64,000 nt of DNA from Marinoscillum pacificum (GTDB lineage: Bacteria > Bacteroidota > Bacteroidia > Cytophagales > Cyclobacteriaceae). The DNA lies in assembly GCF_024714495.1 (NCBI RefSeq), contig NZ_JAMZMJ010000002.1, positions 434,001-498,000 of the forward strand, read 5' to 3'. A program made the translations under genes and the position numbers. Position 1 is the stretch's first letter. Each line of letters begins with the position of its first letter. The notes beneath the pieces are model-generated. The model ran no database searches and was not told the origin of the DNA. It saw nothing but the letters and a program-made list of their open reading frames with translations. Shown one piece after another: positions 61,073 through 64,000 of this stretch.

Positions 61073-62475
61073 GCTACGGCAGTTCTAATCTTCAGCTTCT
61101 TTTTTAGTTCGTCAATGGCAAATCGGAATTTAGCATTCGTATCGATCATGTCATTGACAGACTGTACTGCATGAATAACAGTAGAGTGATCTCTTCCTCC
61201 AAAATGGTATCCAATAGACTTTAAGCTATGATTCGTATAGTCTTTAGAGAAATACATGGCTACCTGACGAGCAATTACAATCTCCTTCTTACGAGTCTTG
61301 GCTTTTAAATCCTCTAATTCTACTTTGAAGTAATCAGATACGGTTTTCTGGATGTAGTCAATACCTACCTCAGAATCGATATCAGTAACGATATTTTTCA
61401 AGATTTGCTTGGCCAACTCCAAATCAATTTGGGTCTTAGCAAGCGAAGCATGGGCGATAAGCGAGATTACCACACCTTCTAGCTCTCGAATATTCGTATC
61501 AACTGTATAAGCAATATACTCAACTACCTCATCAGGAATACTGATACCATCAGCCTGCATCTTGGTTTGGATGATTGCCATTCTTGTTTCAAAATCAGGA
61601 GCCTGAACATCGGCAGTTAATCCCCACTTGAATCTAGACACCAATCTTTCCTGAAGACCTTTCAAATCTTTAGGAGCACAATCAGAAGTCATGATGATTT
61701 GTTTACCACCTTGATGTAAGTGATTGAAAATATGGAAGAAAATTTCTTGTGTCTTTTCCTTCTCTCTTAGGAACTGAACATCATCCAGAATAAGGACATC
61801 TACTTCTTTATAGTAGTTGATGAAATCCTGAAGGTTGTTGTTTCTTAGAGCATCAATGAATTGATTGGTAAACTTCTCAGAAGCAACGTAGATAATTTTT
61901 TTCGTATTATCTGCTGAAATGATTTCATTACCAATAGCCTGAACAAGGTGCGTTTTCCCAAGGCCTACTCCACCGTAAAACATCAACGGATTGAATGAAG
62001 TAATGCCTGGTTTCTGTGCAACGGCAAAACCTGCTGATCTTGCTAAACGGTTGCAGTCACCTTCAATAAAATTATCGAATCTATAAGAAGAGTTAAGATT
62101 TGAGTTGTTCTTTAACTCACGATAAAAGTCTGGATTCTTGTAGGCATCGTATCCATTGACACGATTTTTATTGTGATTATTGCTTCCTCCTGATACGCTA
62201 ACCGTTGTTGGCTGCACAGAGTCATTACCACGATCTACTACAACAGAATATTCCAATCTCCCATTTTCGCCGATTTGAGATTTGATTGCCTGCTTTAGTA
62301 AATGCACGTAGTTTTCCTCCAGCCACTCGTAAAAGAATTGACTTGGAACCTGTATTGTCAACACCTCATTATGAAGTCTGACAGGCTGAATTGGCTCAAA
62401 CCAGGTTGAAAAACTTTGAGCAGGAATGCGCTCTCTTATAAATAAGAGGCATTTTTCCCATGTCTCTACGTGCAT
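61069..62475 (-). CDS. dnaA: Chromosomal replication initiator DnaA
   Basis: A 468-residue initiator. Domain I (about 1-80) has WEKCLLFIRERIPAQSFSTW; a low-complexity linker (about 85-125) follows. Domain III ATPase has Walker A GGVGLGKTH (168-176) and Walker B DVLILDDVQFL. The C-terminal DNA-binding domain IV has the signature GGRDHSTVIHAV. Starts at ATG 62475, and the end overlaps the convergent HtrA gene by 4 bp. A perfect DnaA box lies 73 bp upstream, and the dnaN gene usually next to dnaA in other phyla is not seen here. Confidence 0.97.
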   Translation of the reverse strand: MHVETWEKCLLFIRERIPAQSFSTWFEPIQPVRLHNEVLTIQVPSQFFYEWLEENYVHLLKQAIKSQIGENGRLEYSVVVDRGNDSVQPTTVSVSGGSNNHNKNRVNGYDAYKNPDFYRELKNNSNLNSSYRFDNFIEGDCNRLARSAGFAVAQKPGITSFNPLMFYGGVGLGKTHLVQAIGNEIISADNTKKIIYVASEKFTNQFIDALRNNNLQDFINYYKEVDVLILDDVQFLREKEKTQEIFFHIFNHLHQGGKQIIMTSDCAPKDLKGLQERLVSRFKWGLTADVQAPDFETRMAIIQTKMQADGISIPDEVVEYIAYTVDTNIRELEGVVISLIAHASLAKTQIDLELAKQILKNIVTDIDSEVGIDYIQKTVSDYFKVELEDLKAKTRKKEIVIARQVAMYFSKDYTNHSLKSIGYHFGGRDHSTVIHAVQSVNDMIDTNAKFRFAIDELKKKLKIRTAVA

Positions 62476-62547
62476 CGGCGATTTAAATTTTTACTTTGGA
62501 AAACAGACCAAAAAAGATACCCTTTCAGATTAGGGGGACATCAAAAT

Positions 62548-62556
62548 TGTGGATAA
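62548..62556 (-). promoter_or_regulatory. DnaA box upstream of dnaA
   Basis: TGTGGATAA on the plus strand is the reverse complement of TTATCCACA, an exact match to the E. coli R1-type DnaA-box consensus. It lies 73 bp before the dnaA ATG, in a 243 bp AT-rich interval that also holds a weaker TTATCCGCC (62605-62613). Autoregulation of dnaA is the simplest reading; one perfect box is not enough to call oriC. Confidence 0.55.
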
Positions 62557-62704
62557 ATTTTTTAAGAAAAAAATGACATTTGCTCTTGACTTTTTATAAT
62601 CCTTTTATCCGCCTAAAAAAGCACGGTTTAACTCTAATTTTCTTGAAAAAATACAAGTAGATTTTTTAGAGCTAAATTTACTGTGAGACGGCTTGGTGAT
62701 TTCA

Positions 62705-62712
62705 TAAATTTG
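62705..62712 (+). promoter_or_regulatory. -7 box giving a leaderless mutAB mRNA
   Basis: TAAATTTG is a perfect TAnnTTTG match ending 6 bp before the ATG at 62719. Together with the identical box in front of the M16 gene this suggests leaderless mRNAs. Confidence 0.5.
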
Positions 62713-62718
62713 ACCATC

Positions 62719-64000
62719 ATGAAAAACAACATCCCCAATTTTAACGAATTCCCAAAAACATCCTACCAAGAGTGGGAAAACGCTGCCACAAAATTACTGA
62801 AAGGCAAATCTCCAAAAGAAGCGCTTCAATGGTCAATCGTAAACGGCATCAATTTAGGAGCTTATTATGATGAGTCCAATTCCATATCCACTAACTATAT
62901 CAACGAAATCCTAGAGCCAACTGATTCTTCAGAGTGGATTCAATACGAAAGAGTCATTGTTGTCAATACAAAAGAAGCCAATGCGCATGCGAAACAGGCA
63001 TTGATGAATGGGTGCTCAGGCATTTTATTTCAGGGTGATTTAACATCCTATAATATAGATGAGTTACTGGACGGAATCGAACCAGCACATTGCCAATTGG
63101 CTTTCAACAATTCTGGAGTACCGATAACGATCAACCAATCTATTGATGGTTTTGGAAAAGGATGCACTGCTTTTGGAGATCAGTTTAGAGAATTGATTGA
63201 AATTGATAACAGTGAAATCAACGAGCAAGTAGTTCTTGCCATGATGAATCTTTTCGAGTCCAAGGCCAAATTGACAATCTCGTTGGAAATCGGAACAGAT
63301 TTCTTCCATGAATTATCCAAAATTCGAGCAATTAAGCTTTTAGCTAAAGGACTTGAAAAACTCCATAAAAAAGTATTTGATTTCACCATCCATGCCACCT
63401 TATTAAAAGGAACTGATGAGAGCAATCACTTATTAAGACAAACTACTTCTGGTATTGCAGCCATTATTGGTGGAGTAGACAGCATCACCTTCAATCCAGG
63501 AGAAACCTCCTGGGCAGCCAAAGGATCACATCGCATCAGCAGAAATATCGGAAATCTGATTCGTCATGAGTCCAAGATGAGCACCATTCAATCTGCAGCA
63601 AACGGATCTTTCTTTATTGACACACTTACGGATCAGCTTGCTCGCTTAGTTTGGACACAATTGGATGATGTATTTACATTAAATAAGTCTTTTGAAGAAG
63701 CCTTTACTATTGCAAAAACTTCGCCAAGCCCTAATTTTTCTCAGTTAGGCTATTCCGCTGGGGTTCCCCCATTCCTGCGTGGACCCTACGCAACGATGTA
63801 TGCCGTAAGACCATGGACTATCAGACAATATGCAGGCTTCTCCACAGCAGAAGAGTCTAATGCATTTTATAGACGCAATTTAGCAGCTGGTCAAAAGGGA
63901 CTTTCTGTGGCATTTGATTTGGCAACGCACCGGGGCTATGATAGTGATCACCCTCGAGTTTCTGGAGATGTGGGTAAAGCGGGAGTTGCTATTGATTCCG
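62719..64000 (+). CDS. Methylmalonyl-CoA mutase, small and large chains fused (3' end missing)
   Basis: The frame is open for 427 codons from ATG 62719 to the right edge of the window. Residues 1 to about 335 resemble the small (beta, MutA) chain: [20 protein letters not shown] at the start, then a TIM-barrel-like part. From about residue 345 the sequence changes without a break into the N-terminus of the large (alpha, MutB) chain: [40 protein letters not shown] and [20 protein letters not shown], with the TMY tyrosine and [12 protein letters not shown]. The small-chain B12-like domain is lost at the junction. The fused product would carry the cobalamin-dependent mutase activity of (R)-methylmalonyl-CoA/succinyl-CoA conversion. 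The C-terminal part is outside the window. Confidence 0.85.
   Translation, partial: MKNNIPNFNEFPKTSYQEWENAATKLLKGKSPKEALQWSIVNGINLGAYYDESNSISTNYINEILEPTDSSEWIQYERVIVVNTKEANAHAKQALMNGCSGILFQGDLTSYNIDELLDGIEPAHCQLAFNNSGVPITINQSIDGFGKGCTAFGDQFRELIEIDNSEINEQVVLAMMNLFESKAKLTISLEIGTDFFHELSKIRAIKLLAKGLEKLHKKVFDFTIHATLLKGTDESNHLLRQTTSGIAAIIGGVDSITFNPGETSWAAKGSHRISRNIGNLIRHESKMSTIQSAANGSFFIDTLTDQLARLVWTQLDDVFTLNKSFEEAFTIAKTSPSPNFSQLGYSAGVPPFLRGPYATMYAVRPWTIRQYAGFSTAEESNAFYRRNLAAGQKGLSVAFDLATHRGYDSDHPRVSGDVGKAGVAIDS

Noticed and set aside
62476-62718. Calling this interval oriC
   Set aside because: Only one perfect DnaA box is present. Without genome-wide skew this is not enough.
1-64000. tRNA, rRNA, riboswitch, IS element or prophage
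   Set aside because: None recognised on reading; the intergenic regions are mostly short, and no transposase, integrase or phage gene is seen. A covariance-model search could still find small RNAs I missed.

Overview
The window looks like a chromosomal segment of a low-GC Bacteroidota, most likely of the Cytophagales. The evidence is lineage-typical families (DUF4290 beside murA, DUF2851, PorQ of the type IX secretion system, a MutA-MutB fusion, class III-type signalling genes with TTG starts), the almost complete absence of Shine-Dalgarno sequences, and many upstream boxes matching the Bacteroidota -7 consensus TAnnTTTG. No rRNA, tRNA, IS element, prophage or CRISPR array was recognised. The exact genus cannot be read from the sequence.

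Layout. 1-5.6 kb: end of a lipoprotein gene, a 680 bp non-coding stretch with two orphan terminator hairpins, a LecB/PA-IIL-like calcium lectin, pyrF, a DUF2851 protein, a membrane protein and a NeuD-like acyltransferase. 5.7-12 kb: trhO, a nucleoside phosphorylase, a coiled-coil protein, a two-component system, a copper-only SodC-like lipoprotein and a small secreted protein. 12-16 kb: a catalytic-domain-less jelly-roll protein convergent with a GH113-type hydrolase, an ECF sigma/anti-sigma pair, then three tandem copies of a ~66 nt structured element, each ending in a rho-independent terminator. 16-20 kb (minus): pepP, GNAT, ridA, DUF4290 and murA with Asp at the fosfomycin-target position. 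20-28 kb: a 42-bp-period repeat array, a six-repeat DUF7282-like lipoprotein, a subtilase, a YCII/ECF42 sigma pair separated by a perfect hairpin, an AraC regulator behind a 24 bp palindrome, and a GT9 glycosyltransferase.

28-34.4 kb: an M16 peptidase, an O-methyltransferase, a LysM lytic transglycosylase, a lone receiver and dnaX, which is split by an A10 slippery tract followed by a stem-loop. 34.5-41 kb: a VOC protein, a second sigma/anti-sigma/beta-barrel operon, an SPFH-PH-RHH operon and an NAD(P)H:ferredoxin-type reductase. 41-48 kb: purB, pyrRB, envelope and GT9 genes, a SixA-like phosphatase and a sterol-desaturase-family hydroxylase. 48-64 kb: hslU, porQ, lon, an OmpA/PD40 protein, rseP, dxr, a GH3-like enzyme, an HtrA protease, dnaA and the start of a fused methylmalonyl-CoA mutase.

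How the genes fit together. Most are core metabolism (pyrimidine and purine synthesis: pyrF, pyrRB, purB), envelope biogenesis (murA, dxr, rseP, GT9 enzymes, lytic transglycosylase, PorQ), proteostasis (Lon, HslU, HtrA, M16, PepP) and replication (dnaA, dnaX). Accessory islands carry the more unusual material: the lectin, the tandem RNA element, the 42-bp array, the DUF7282-like lipoprotein and the ECF42 pair.

The strongest candidate for something undescribed is the tandem RNA element at 15531-15937. Its inter-hairpin core is identical in all three copies, while its terminator stem varies by compensatory changes. The dnaX recoding site and the LecB-like lectin are the next most informative. 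All family assignments come from reading the sequence without database searches.
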